A DNA stretch of 64,000 nt from the NCBI GenBank assembly GCA_021229015.1, contig CM037781.1:66652656-66716655 (forward strand), given 5' to 3'. Shown here piece by piece: positions 19,960 through 33,112 of this stretch (its first letter is position 1; every line of letters starts with the position of its first letter). Under the pieces are notes generated by a model. The model worked only from the letters and a program-made list of their open reading frames with translations. It was not told the origin of the DNA and did no database searches. This DNA is from Solen grandis. Lineage: Eukaryota; Mollusca; Bivalvia; Adapedonta; Solenidae. A program made the translations under genes and the position numbers.

Positions 19960-22558
19960 ACAACATTATAAAAAAAAATTTCAGATGAAATCATACATAT
20001 TAAGTGAAAAATATTATGCTACAAAATTAGGCACATTAAATAAATTTCACACAATCTGGGATTGTTTTGCAGCCCTGTGGAGGACTGACCAGTAATGACA
20101 CTGTAATTTATATTTTGATTATACATGTATATATAATCATGTATCTTTTTCAGTTTCAATCTGCTTGCTTACCAACCTGTTAGGCACACTTTAACATCTA
20201 GTGTGCATCACTGTACATGTAATTGATCCTGAGAAGGCGCACACGAACGCAACCTTCGCCTTTTATTTATTTTATTTTATTTTATTATTATTATTATAAT
20301 TATTTCTATTTATTTTTCTCACTTTTTTTTGTTTTTTTTAAAAAAATTTTTTTTACATAAAAATATGTATCTTTTCAAGTATGACCTCGGTACATAAAAA
20401 TTAAGTACATTTAAAGTCAATTTACAAAACACTGAAAAATATACATTCACTTTGTTATAAGCTTCTCATGTTTATGTGAATGTAATTTATTTAGTTATCT
20501 TATCTAAGCTTCCAGCTTGACAACTTGAAGGAAAGTTTGAGCTATTTTGGCAGCGATTTTTGCCCTTTTTTTGGTATGAACTTATACTTAAAACTTGTGT
20601 TTAATTTTCTTTTATTATGTCCAAGACATTAATTATCATATAGGACTTCCAACTTACATCTAGATTTATGTGTTTTGTTACAAATGTCATACATAGCTCT
20701 AATTGAATTTTCAAAGAATAATATCTTTGATTTTTAAAACTTAAAAATTCTTTTGATTGGAATATTCCTGGTTTAATAATATTCTGAGTAAAATGAAAGA
20801 TTCTGACATGTGCAGCCAAAGGGACATAACTCTCTTCTGTTTAGATAGTTGAAAGAATTGTTCTGTTTTTTCTCCTTCTTGTCTGCTTGTTTATTTACAT
20901 ATTTATTTCTTTAACTTATAATGATTTCATAATCATTGATAAATACGTTAATTTAATTATTCGGAAAACGAATTGTTTTGTTTGTGAATTATATTTTTAA
21001 AAAAAAATTAAAAAAAAATTTTTATTTGAAATGTCACCATATTTTGCATGAGTAAATCTTATAGCAACAATCAATATTTTCCATGTATCTAAGTGTTTTG
21101 ATGTTTTTAGGATAAAAATAAGAAAAGAAAAAAATGATTATTTAGCAATCATTATTTTATAAAATTCAGTAATATAACATTATCACTACATATTAAAACT
21201 CTCAGGATAAATATTTATATTAAAAATGTAAATAAAAAAATATCCTTCTGTTTGTTTAAGCTAAAATAAAGTTTACACATTTTGCATTTTCTTTACATCA
21301 ATTCATGTTATACTCATGAAAAAAATTTTCAGCTACCAGGTAACACTGAAATCATAATTATCTTTTAACTCATGGTAAATATGTCCATTGATGATAGTTG
21401 ATACATTTAAACTTTCTTTTTCTGCTTTCAAGATAGAAATCGATATAATTTGTACATATAACTGACTTCAAATTAATATTGACAAGTGTATCTGTGCATA
21501 TTTATCAAACAGACGTTGAATACTTGACACTTTCTTGTCGTGGAAGGAACCTGGACAGTGCTCTGTTTTATAGTAAAGATCAGTTTGTCCTTTCGATCTT
21601 GGCCAAACTGCAGTCGAAAATATGAAATCTGTATTTTGAAATGAGATTAGAATATAAATGAAATTTTAGAAGAGAGTTGATCATATACACGTTTTTCGTC
21701 ATATATATTCATTTTGTTCAATATACAAAATCAAGAAATGGAATAAAAGCACAAACGCAATGCATGATATGAGATCAGAAAAAGGCAAAATAATAATTTA
21801 AGCCTCAACTCAATTTTCAATGTATACCAAGTCTTTCTTAGCAGGAATCCATACCTTTGTACTCTATTGATGATGAATATCGTTATTTTGATGCTGGCCA
21901 ATGGAATACTGTATTCTATCAGTGTAGTTTTCTGTATATGGCAAAAATTCACATGGATTCCGTGTTAAGCAGGATCGAAGACACACAATATTTCACTTTT
22001 TTTCGTAATCAGTAAGTATTAAATAAAAAGAAAATTTGTTTCGAAGTGATGCAATTTTAGTATTTTCACTCGCGCTACGCACTTCTGAAAAATTAACGTC
22101 GTATCACTTCTAGATGAGATACATTCCATATCAACTCAAAACAAACAAACATCCTCGATGTAAACTGTATAAAGTTATCAAGTTGTACCTACTGTACATT
22201 GAATATGGATCTTACCAGGCACAAAGTACTGGTTCAGTCCAGGAAAAAGGAAACTTTGTTACGCACACAGAGAAATACATGTCAGTTGATACATACAGTT
22301 GAATTAACATACATTAATTATTTCAATTATTTACACGGATACTTCGAATTACTATATAAGTGAGACTGTGTGCTTTTGTTTATTTGTTTGTTTGTTGTTT
22401 TTTGTTGTTTGTTGTTGTTGTTGTTGTTGTTGTTTATTTGTTTTTGATTTGTTTGTTGTTGTTTGATTTTATTGTTGTTGTTTGCTTTTGTTTTGTTTGT
22501 TGTTGTTTTCAATTCTAAATATTCGTGTTCAGTTTAAGACTGCTATATCAAGACTGCG
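19960..22558. other. AT-rich non-coding region
   Basis: LINE 3' tail to about 20350, then simple AT-rich DNA with poly-A and poly-T runs and a GTT/TTG-rich low-complexity tract at 22375-22508. No gene with support on either strand. Confidence 0.5.
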
Positions 22559-23247
22559 TTACTCTATCACGTGATGAGATAATGCCGTCTCTGGTCTCAA
22601 ATAGTTTGTTGCAAGATTTGACGACGTCATTGCACTTTTTGTCTCCAAAGTAACGGGCTGTGGGGTGTTTGTTGGGGCACGTCCCAGTCGTGTAACGTTC
22701 GACAAGGACGAATTTACACGATCAAATGGCTTGCTAGTCACGCGGGTATTTCTTCGTCTACTGACAACCGGATGTTGCTCCTCCATTACAAAGGAGCGTT
22801 GTGAATGAATCCATTCGTGCGTCCACTCTGAAATCTTGGGCTTCTTTCGTTGAATCTTTTCAGGATGTGTTTTCCAAGCTTGGCGTATCTGCTCAATATA
22901 TATGTCCTGCTTTGTAGGATTCTGCTGTCTGTATGCAAGTACGGCTTCCGAGAGGTCTTTCACTGTATCTATGTTATCGTTTGAAATAATCTTAACAGGA
23001 GTCACCGAGTAGTTCCAAGAATACGGTTTTCGAGAAGTCGTCTTGGGATCATTCATGATGTACTCTCTATTATCTCTCGAAAGGCCTGCATTTAAAGAAA
23101 ACCATGTCAATTACTACTAACATTCATGAAAGAGTTTTTCAGCCGAATAATTAATCGTATATGTTTTATATTTTGTTGCTGTTTTTTTAAATATTATGTT
23201 TATTAAAAGGTAATTTTTAAAATGTGCCTTGACTAAACTATACATGA

Positions 23248-23289
<42 letters not shown>

Positions 23290-23671
23290 ACTCTGATTTT
23301 TTGTTGTTAAACAATATACATATACTATGAATTTTTACAATTTTATTTCATATTACTATGGCAATTTCTATTTGCATCATAATTAAACAAAATTCCTTAA
23401 GTTAATATAGTTTATAGTGAAATCGTTTGTTCGTTACTTTGTTGTTGCCTTTGTTTTCGTAAGTGGCATCACCCAATATTTTGTTCATTCAAGCTGGGTG
23501 TTGGTGTTATGGTTTTCCTGGTCCATGATGCACAAATACTCATGACATTATAATACTGTTTGTCGAGTTCAATTAGCTGTATTTGAAACTTAAGCATACT
23601 TTGCATGAGTAAATCTTTTAGCATATATTTTGATTTCATTTATTGAAGTGTTTTAGTATTTGTTTGTTTGG

Positions 23672-23719
<48 letters not shown>

Positions 23720-25221
23720 TGTTTTAGCAAGGATGCCTCAATTCATCACGATATTTTTTTTTAAAATAGGAAAATCAAATTATGATTTATAAGCATTCAC
23801 TTTTTGGCAAAATGCAAAATATTTCGTCATTTAAGATATACAGCTAATTAAATTAAACATTTTAAGATATTTAAATTTAAAAATTTATTTCATGTCATTT
23901 ATTTAAGTTTCTTTACAACTTTACACATGTATCTCTCAACGTCAATTCACTATTGGTCTGTAATGAAACTGGAGCATTTTACACCAACCAGGTAAAACCG
24001 AATTCATGATCATCGTTTTTATTCCAAAAGGTTGTTGCTGTTGTTTTTTTTAATAGCATCCAAAACGAATAATAAACCAAGATTTTGTTCATTAGAGATG
24101 CGACGTAATGTTTTCTCTATCATGACTGTACAAAATATATATGCATGACTTGCGTATAATAATTTTGAACCTAATTAAATTTTAATTTTACAGTTTCCAG
24201 AGTCCTACATATTGAAAATAAAACCTATACGATACAGACATATTATCTTAACTGTTGTGACGGGTATACATGTTATTTTTTTTTTTCAGACACAATTTCC
24301 ACAGATATTTGTAAATAAAATGAATATATTTGAATGTTGTCCATCCTTGTATGTTTCGTCTAAATCAAAAAGATGTATTTAAATATAAGCTGGTTGAAGT
24401 TTCAAATAATTTAAAGCAATGAAAATTATAATTTTTATATGAAAATTATAACCAAATGAATATACATTTTCCTACACAAAACAATAACAAATGACAATGG
24501 GTTGAAACCATTTTCATCCTATATTTCTAATATAATGTCGGAGTATATCTTATAAGGAAACTGAATATCTATAAAAGACACTGGATATATGTATGAAAAG
24601 AAACGATCATTTATTACAGTAAAATGGCGTATCCGATGAACGATTATCCGAATACCATGTCTGTTCTATCTTTATCCTAATTCTATATGTGGACAAACTG
24701 ACTATCTAAATAGTTTTAGATGAAATAGAAAAAAAAATACGGTTATGAAAACCGTATACTACTGTATTTATACTTAGGTAACCTTTAGATCTGCCTGAAG
24801 ATGTATCCGTCTTTTTTACGGTGACGAGTTTTGCCCATTTCGGCACTGACGTTGAGACTCCTGGTTTGACAGACTTTCCCCGTACCCCTAGAGGATTAAC
24901 ACCTGGCGTTGTTGACACTGGACTTTTACTGGCAACCTTCCCATCACTGTACAAAAACAGGGAACCGGCTTTGGTGATGTATGTCTTTGGTAGAATTGCC
25001 TCTATATGACGCGGTGAACTAGATAATTTGGTTTCCGGTCGGCTGGTATTTTGTTGGACAACGAACATATCATTTGTGTTGCTGCGATGCGTAACTATGG
25101 CAGAATACTCCGTGACGTTTAGATGCAGTTCAATTTTGTTTAAATCGGCAGTTCGAGATATTTCTCCTTTGCCAACTGTCAGTTCAGACATGCGCGCTGA
25201 AAGCTTAGGTCTCTCCATCAT
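22559..25221 (-). CDS. Two-exon host gene of unknown function, about 321 aa
   Basis: Exon 1 is 25221-24783 (ATG, MMERPKLSARMSELTVGKGE) and ends in phase 1 before GTTACC. Exon 2 is 23085-22559, after ATGCAG, and restores the frame exactly to a stop. The protein is hydrophilic, lacks a signal peptide or membrane segment, and is rich in Lys, Ser and Thr with PYSWNYSVTPVK and SEWTHEWIHSQRSF as the most distinctive phrases. I do not recognise a family. Base composition is clearly less AT-rich than the surroundings, which together with the frame-true splice supports a real gene. A missing upstream or middle exon cannot be excluded. Confidence 0.6.
23086..24782 (-). other. Intron of the two-exon gene
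   Basis: AT-rich, with (CT)n at about 23252-23286 and (GTT)n at about 23671-23717. No other feature. Confidence 0.5.
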
Positions 25222-26854
25222 TTATTGCGTGATAAATCTATATCTCGTCAATCCATTTGTTCAAGTGACACTTCTAGTCAGGCGATTAAAACGTAAGCTT
25301 TATCCGGTTTACGACAATATTTATTTTGTCTTTTTTTGCGTGTTTACTGTTACTTTCATACCCACAATCAGATTATTCCATTAACGTTAAACTGAAGCAC
25401 GGCAGATTTCACATCTACATTTCAATCGATCTTTCCCTGTGTTAAAATACTAACTAAAAGTCTCTCTAAATAACTGACCGGACATATCATTAGCACTAAC
25501 CCAAACAATGAACCATAGGGACAAATACTACAAGGCAATACCTCCCTGAGCGAACTTTCAATTTGCCACAATACCAGGTGTTATTATGAGACAACTAATT
25601 GTTGATAATTGGTCACTAAATTACTATTCCTATTTCTGAAGCAGACAAAAATATTTAAAGTGACTGAAATATTGAACATGCCTTGCAACGTATCAGGATT
25701 TGTTTGTGCCACAATAACTCTAATCAGTGGTTCTTTGCTACAACGTATACAAATACCCTGGTATAATTGACACTATCAGTCATTACATAAAAGAAAAATA
25801 GTGAGGATCTATTTGAAACTAAAAGAAGTGAATACCGCATTCAAATACATGTATATATACACAGCTTTTATTGTTTGTAAATGTGTAACTATTTTCTTTT
25901 GGAGATAATGTCTTTTATATTTTTAATTGCATTGTTTTGCTAGAGAGTGAAAAGGAATGTAACGTTATACTGTCACTCGGGTAATTCCCATGCTTGAAAC
26001 CAATTGAAACAGTCCAACTTGTCTTTAGCGGTCATTCCAAAGAACAAGAGAAAGCGGTCGATTAATAGAGGTGACCGCTTAATGAAGGTTAAACATATTG
26101 CAAATTGCTAGTTTGGTAATATCAAAACTGACCGCAAACACAGGTTGACCGCTCAATACAGGTGGTCACTAATGCAGGTTCAACTGTGTATATATTTTTT
26201 CATTAACTTAACTGTAATTAGCTGGACGTCGCTATAAGACTGTAAACTCAATATCATTTATTGGCTTGCAGCCAAAATCTGCATAAAACTATTGGTGCAG
26301 TTTCTTTATATGCGACACACAGTATTAAATAACACATGCAAGCATTTATTCATATGTATCACCGGAGACCGTTTTTTGAGCTTGAGTTTACCGTCGCTGT
26401 CACAGTACGTCTGTCAGTCATAGTCCAGCTATAAAGACTCCGGGGTTCCAGGGACAACCGGATAGATTCAAAAGGCTCTTGTTTTGTGTAAGGTTTCTTA
26501 ATATTTCCCATCTTCTTTGTTGATTTGAAATTAGATAAAGGTGAATGTATGTAGTTTTCGATGGAGTTTAAATGTGTAATAAGATGCTACAGTTCGGTTA
26601 AATTAAAATTGACCTTTAAATGCAGGTTAACCGCTTAGTACAGGTGATCGCTAAAACAGGTTAATCTGTACATATACATAAGTAAATGTTTATTTATTAT
26701 CGTGACATGTGTACAAACAATGCATATATAATAAGATATATGAATAGATCAACATAATATATTACGTACACCCGGCCCAATGGTCCTTTATGTCACCGTT
26801 TATATTTACAAAATAAATAACATAGTAATGAACGGCACAGATGATAAATATAAA
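25222..26854. other. Intergenic region with two copies of a dispersed repeat
   Basis: Copies of an element characterised by GACCGCTTAA, GGTGACCGC and AGGTTAACCGC phrases lie at about 25995-26185 and 26575-26670. Further copies are at about 29770-29945 and 41990-42165. No gene seen. Confidence 0.5.
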
Positions 26855-27658
26855 TTATGTAAACAAAATAGATTTTCGATGTAAATATGCTTTTGTTAAA
26901 AATTTTGACACTCTCCGTGGATATTTTTCAAGTAAATGTGTAAATTTTTGTTCTTCACTATATACATCTAAGTTTAATGAATTAACCATACACTGTCTAT
27001 GACCCTGGTAAGCTTCACACTCTAACAAAAAATGTATTTCATTTTCTATCACATCACTGTCACACATTTTACAGACTCTTTGCTCGATCGCCTCTCCAAC
27101 ATACCTCCCTGTCTCTATTCTTAGTGGTAAAATACCACATCTAAATTGGGATAATAATGATCTTTCATTTCTGGCCAGGTTTAACAAAAGGTAAGGCTCA
27201 CAGTCAAAAGAGTGTTTAAATAGACGGTAAGTTCTAAGTTTTGGGTAGATTTTAACTTCATTGCACCACAAGCTTTGATAATATAGATTAATCTTTACTT
27301 TCACATCACTGAGATTTACAGGTTCTTTGTTATGGTAATACTGTGTTAAGTTCAATTTGTCCATTACAGCTTTTATATCTGCACACCAATTGTTCCTACT
27401 GTTGGTATAATCGGTGAGAAACACACGTTTCGTCAGCCGATTATCACTGAATTGTAACAGGCGATTCCAGTACCGTAACATATCAGTCCATCTACGGTAT
27501 TTGCTCGGTAACCAGCCGGTGTCTCCGATCAAGGCGGCTGTCGGTGTGAACCTGTGGACCCCCATTATGTAACGCATCGCTCGGTTCTGAACAGTCTCTA
27601 TTGACGGGTACTGGCCAGCGCCCCACACACAAGCACAGTAGTCAAGAATTGGAGTCAC
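26855..27658 (-). mobile_element. Non-LTR retrotransposon fragment (reverse transcriptase C-terminus)
   Basis: 267-aa open stretch. It opens with MTPILDYCACVWGAGQYPSI, the typical segment past the catalytic domain of CR1/jockey-like ORF2, and ends with a zinc-binding tail CKMCDSDVIENEIHFLLEC (C-x2-C-x9-H-x4-C). The upstream polymerase motifs are absent, so it is 5'-truncated. The frame is open, suggesting a fairly young copy. Confidence 0.82.
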
Positions 27659-27699
27659 ACATGTTTCATACAGTAAGGAGACCCTGGTTCAAGTGACAT

Positions 27700-29358
27700 A
27701 TTAAAGCATGTCATTTTGCAGAAATGTGATCTGTTTTAAGGTCTTAGATATATTCTTACAATAACTTAATGATATTCGTAAGACGAACTAAAGACTTCAG
27801 ACACTCTGTAGGTAACAGATTATTAGACTATTTAAATCACCTTTTAACTGATGTCCGAGTCTAACGTATATGGAAATGTGGAAATCACTTTTGCCGGGTG
27901 TAATTTCTTTATTGTGACTCGTGTATTTCATTTACATGTCATTTTCTGCCTTTTGAGATATAATCAACTTTTTTAATGTTAAAAAGGTGATAAGAATAAT
28001 AAGTTGATTTTATCGTTTATTTATATAACTAACAATATCTGGTTAGAAAGAAAATATTTGGTATCTTATTAGAGAAAGAAAACTTGATGAAATTCTCCAC
28101 CGAGTATTTAAATATTACTGTGTGGTGAAATGCGACCCTGATGATAAGACCGGATGTACATATTTCATCCATTTTAGTCATGCATTGGTTTCTTCGTGGA
28201 AACCGCATTTGATTTATGACTACTTTAAATTTTGTAAGGCAGCTGATACGTACACCAAACAATCTTCTTTTTTACCACGTGCGGGCGCTAGTGAAACCAC
28301 CTGCATGTGTTAAAGGTGTGTGCACGCACGCGAGGGCGCAAGTAGATCTTCTGTGTGAAGCGGGTGTATGTACCATCAACTAGTATCTCAAAGATATACA
28401 GATGGTTTTTGTAGGTAATTGGTGGGATTACCTCGCGTGCGTGACGTTATTTATGACGTCATTTCTTGCGTAAAACCCAGCACAACTGACGTTCTGATCA
28501 GTTTATAACATAGGGTCGGGTTCAAGTTCTTCGCTAATTTCACTGTTTTCCTGATAATTTCACTGTTCAAAACAGTGAAATTATGAGGATATAATCCACC
28601 GTTATTTCTGGGTAATCTATCGAAAAGTATTAAATAAATAAACCATCTTTACAAATAATATTACAATTATTAATTACATTGCCAATAAATTTCTACCCAT
28701 CCCTCCCTTTTGTCTCCCTAGTACATGCGTGCGTTCAGTATGCAACCGGTCGCTTACAATCATCTATGAAGCTGTCTTGGGACCATATACTAAGCTGTTC
28801 ACGTGTACCTTATGCTGTACATAGGTATACAATGACACAAAGACCGCTTCATAGCTGACTGTAAACGACCAGTTGCATACGGTTTGGCATAGTAAACGTC
28901 CGCAGTTAATACAGTACCTCACATGCTAAATTCTCATTTTTTTCCCTCACTAGTGAATCCCTCCGACGCCATAGCTATTATTCGGAGGATTACGGAGGGA
29001 GGCGAAGTAACATGACTGATAATGTAAATGAGACGGCTCTGTGGTCCCTAAAGCGTTTTCAGGATATAGTATTTTTGGATTTTATGACACGAGAACATGG
29101 TTATATCTTCGTATGAGGCTTGAATCGTAATTTATGTAAAATAATTAAGGCTTCAGCTCATTGGAAATGGTAGGCCAAAGGTAGAACAAGACCAACTAAG
29201 TTGAAAAAACATATTTTATTGAAGTGGACATCAGCATTCAAATATTTGTTGTTCAAGTTTAGTAGAACGGTAATTCCGATGTACATGTTTGTTTACAGAG
29301 TATTTTCAAACGTTTTTCTATCACAATGTGTCCCATGTCCACGTGACGTCACAGAATC
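27700..29358. other. Intergenic region with foldback repeats
   Basis: Non-coding sequence downstream of ferritin. The foldback element at 28738-28883 is listed separately. A short palindrome (ttcactgtt...aacagtgaa) is at about 28540-28582. Confidence 0.5.
28738..28883. repeat. Foldback/MITE-like inverted repeat
   Basis: agtatgcaaccggtcgctta near the left end is mirrored by gtaaacgaccagttgcatac at the right, and atctatgaagc by gcttcatagct inside. The arms are about 40 bp with mismatches. Confidence 0.6.
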
Positions 29359-32300
29359 CTACAGATCCTTATCAAACATGTACTCTCCCAGACCGTCCCC
29401 AACACGCTCCAACTGTCGCACGTAGTCTCCCAGGTTCTTAATGGCGTCCACCTGCTCCTCCAAGTACGCATGCTCAAGCACGTGCGTCAGCTGAAAGATC
29501 ACTTGGTGTCATTGAAATCATTTATAATAAAAAGTCCCAAACATATTGACACTTAGTATTATTAATAATTAATCTCTTTAATCAGTATAGTAATTATATC
29601 CAAAAAATAATATAACATATTAACAATGAATTAACCTGTACATCGATGTAATATGTAATTTTACGAAGATATTTGTTAAAATATAATAAAGAAATAGGCC
29701 ATTTTTGCCATTATTTTCGAATATTATATCAGAGATTTTAATTAATTGTTTAATTTAATTATATACAGTTTAACCTGTATGAGCGATCACCTGTTCTAAG
29801 TGGTCAACCTGCATTATAGGTCAATGTTAATTTAACCGAACTGTAGCATCTTATTATACATTTAAACTCCATTTATCGGTCACCTCTGTTAAGCAGCCAC
29901 TTTATCTTGTTCCTTTGACTGACCGCTTAAGACAGAGATTGGCTGTAATTTGCATTTTACATTGAGAAAAACACGTGCGTGATACTCACATGCGGGTCGC
30001 CCTCGGCGTCGGCGTCACGGTGTAAGTTCAACAGCTGATTGTTAACGATCCTCTCCAACACGAGAGTGTCCTGCATGGCCCAAAGTCCGTTCTTCCAACC
30101 ATCTCGCTCCTGAAAAAAGCACCTTAGCTTCATCAATTTGGTCCTTTTTATTGTATACATTTAGTTACAATACGTTATACAATGCGTTAATATTGGTACA
30201 CACGCAGTTGATAATCGAGGGTACATAAACTGTTTACACAGAACCATGTAAACGATCGGGCCACAAAGTTTATAAACTATATCAACCTTAGCTGTCACCC
30301 GATTTTAAAATCAGGATGCATGAATTTTGAATGTTTATAGAATTTTTTATATGCGTGTCTGTTTGTTGGGGTTTACGACTCACTGGCAACAGTAAAGTCA
30401 TTTTGGGACTCTAACCTGCTTGAGACAGATATAGTGCTGCTTCACAGCGATATAACGCCGTAGCATGATACTAAAACCAGTCACATTATCCTGACACTGG
30501 GCAAACCAGTCCTGGAACCACCCTTATGTGATAAGCGCCAAACACACGGGAAATATAAGAGTACCATTTTAACGATTTTGGTATGTCGCAGCCAGGAATC
30601 ATACTCACGACGGGTGGATGCTCTATAAATTGAACTGTATGCGCCTGTTTTTAATACTTCAAACAAAGTGATGGAGAAAATAAATCTTTGAAATCAGCAT
30701 TTTGAATTCCCTTTTTTATGTTAATAGGGTACAGAAGATTAACAGCTTAGAAAGAATGTATGATTGTTTGTTGGGTTTAACGTCCCACCGACAGTATTTC
30801 AGTCATTTGGAGACGATGTCTACTTGAGACAGATATCCACTGTCATGGACACAATGAAAAGTCAATCACAGTAAATATGATTATTATTACATAGCATTCA
30901 CCTTTTCAGTTTTATCAGAAAAGATTGAAGCCCCAACTTTAAACATCATTAACAGATAAATTCCCATTCATGATGAGGTCAACTGTTTACAAAAAGTACA
31001 CAGACAAACCATGTATTTTTTACCCTTTCCCTCATATAGACTCATTTTGACGCACTCAATAGGTACCACATAAAGCCTGATCTGCAGAAAGCCACACTTA
31101 AACCTTACCAAATTTAATTGTAAAATCCTCATTTCCAGACTACTGAGGAGCAGCGAACAGCATAAAACCTGATCAGCCTGCGAGTTACTCGCAGGCTGAT
31201 CTGGTTTTATGCTGTTCGCATAGGTCTTTTCATGGTCTCCTCTGTGAGGGAAAGGGTTAAAACGGGTCAACCACTGACTGCCTACTATCCCAGTTTAGCT
31301 ACTGAATAGCCTGTAATTTGTTTGTCGGGTTAATATCCCACCAACAGTATTTCAGTTATTTGGCGACTTGGTCTACAAGAAATATACTACTTCGTCTACT
31401 TTAATCCTGCCACCCTGCAGTATCACGCCGTAGACATGTGGCATGATACCGCACCCAGTAACATTATCCTGACACTGGGCCAGCCAGTCCTGCAATTACT
31501 CTTATATGCTGAGCACCAAGCAAGGGAGATATAGCAACACCATTTTTACGACTTTGGTACGTCGCGACCTTGGGATCGAACCCACGACCTCCCGCTCCCG
31601 AGGTAAACGGAATGTACCCACATTTATATTATTCAGACAAATTTTAAATGCCAGAATATTATTTAATGGCATAAAATTAACAGAAAGAGCAGAAGAGATA
31701 ACCGCAGCTATAGAGTAACTCGCAGGCTGATCAGGTTTTATGCTGTTCGCTGCTCCTCAGTGGTCTGGAAGTGAGGATTTTGTAATTAAATATGGTATGG
31801 TTTAACTGTGGTTTTCTGCAGATCAGGCTTTATGTGGTACCTACTGAGTGCGTCAAAATGAGTCTATATGAGGGAAAGGGTTAAGTTATATGTTTGTTTG
31901 TGTTTTGAAGGGGGGGGGGGGGTGAACGTCCCATCAATAGTATTACTATGTCGCAGTATCACGCCGCAGACAAGCGACATGATACCACACTCAGTCACAT
32001 TATCTTGACACCGGGCCAACCAGTTCCTTGTAAATAATTCTACAGTAGCATTCTCTGAAGAACGTATGTCTTTGGGAAAGTTGGTTGAAGGAGTTTGTTG
32101 TGATAACGACCACGTGAAGTCTTAAAATGTTATCTTTCTCCATGGAAGGGATAAGGAGATACTACTGAGAACATGTACCAATTGATCCTTGATTATGTTA
32201 AAAATAAGTTACATACCCGCACAGTTTAGCGCCTTCATTTCGTGAGACATGAAGTAGCAGATCTGAAATAAACATATAAGCCAGACATGTATAGAAAGCC

Positions 32301-33079
32301 ATATAGTTTTACTATACCCCTCTCTCTCTCTCTCTCTCCCTCTCTAAGGCTATATTTTATAGCATCGCCATGTTATTATACTATAGGGTAACACCTATAA
32401 TAAATATTTCGTTTTTCTCTTAATAAATTTTAGCCAGACTTCAGATCTCCACTACATTAATACTTTAGATCTTGATATGGAGAAATATGAGAGTGTACAT
32501 GTAGGTACATAATGGGCTGATCTTCTTGCAGCGGAGGATAATTACTTCATGTTTTGCCTTCTAAAATGTACCCTGAACAATCACGTGTACTGTCAATCAA
32601 AATCAAAGGCAAAGGTGTATGGAGTACCTAAGAAACTGTAAATATGTTATCGTTTATACTTTAAATTTTAAGAATTTATCGCAGCGCCCCGCTTCGCCTC
32701 GCTTGCGATAAAATTCCACAAAATTTAGAATATAAACGATAACTAATACTAGTTATACTTAGGGTTAAAAGCTCATGGATTGTATGGCTTTAATATGCAC
32801 ACAGAGGCGACGGGCATACACACTTTCGCTTTATACTCAGAAGTACAATTCATCGGGAAAAAATGATTGAAGTATGCAAGTAACGTAAAAAATTTAATAT
32901 TTGCCAAATTTTGAAGGTCCAAAAGGTCCATTTTAGTACTAAAATTTCGATGAGAAAAGCAATTTTAGTTAGATAATAATAATAATGGTGAGGTAGTATT
33001 TTTATTTTCAGAAAGCTTTCATGATATCAATGGATTGACTCTGATAAAAGGAAATCTGTCCGTTTATTTTTTTTATTTT

Positions 33080-33112
<33 letters not shown>

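Noticed and set aside
30968..31270. Minus-strand 100-codon frame, also seen at 60232-60522 and 61121-61321
   Set aside because: The shared peptide comes from the palindromic MITE, not from a gene.
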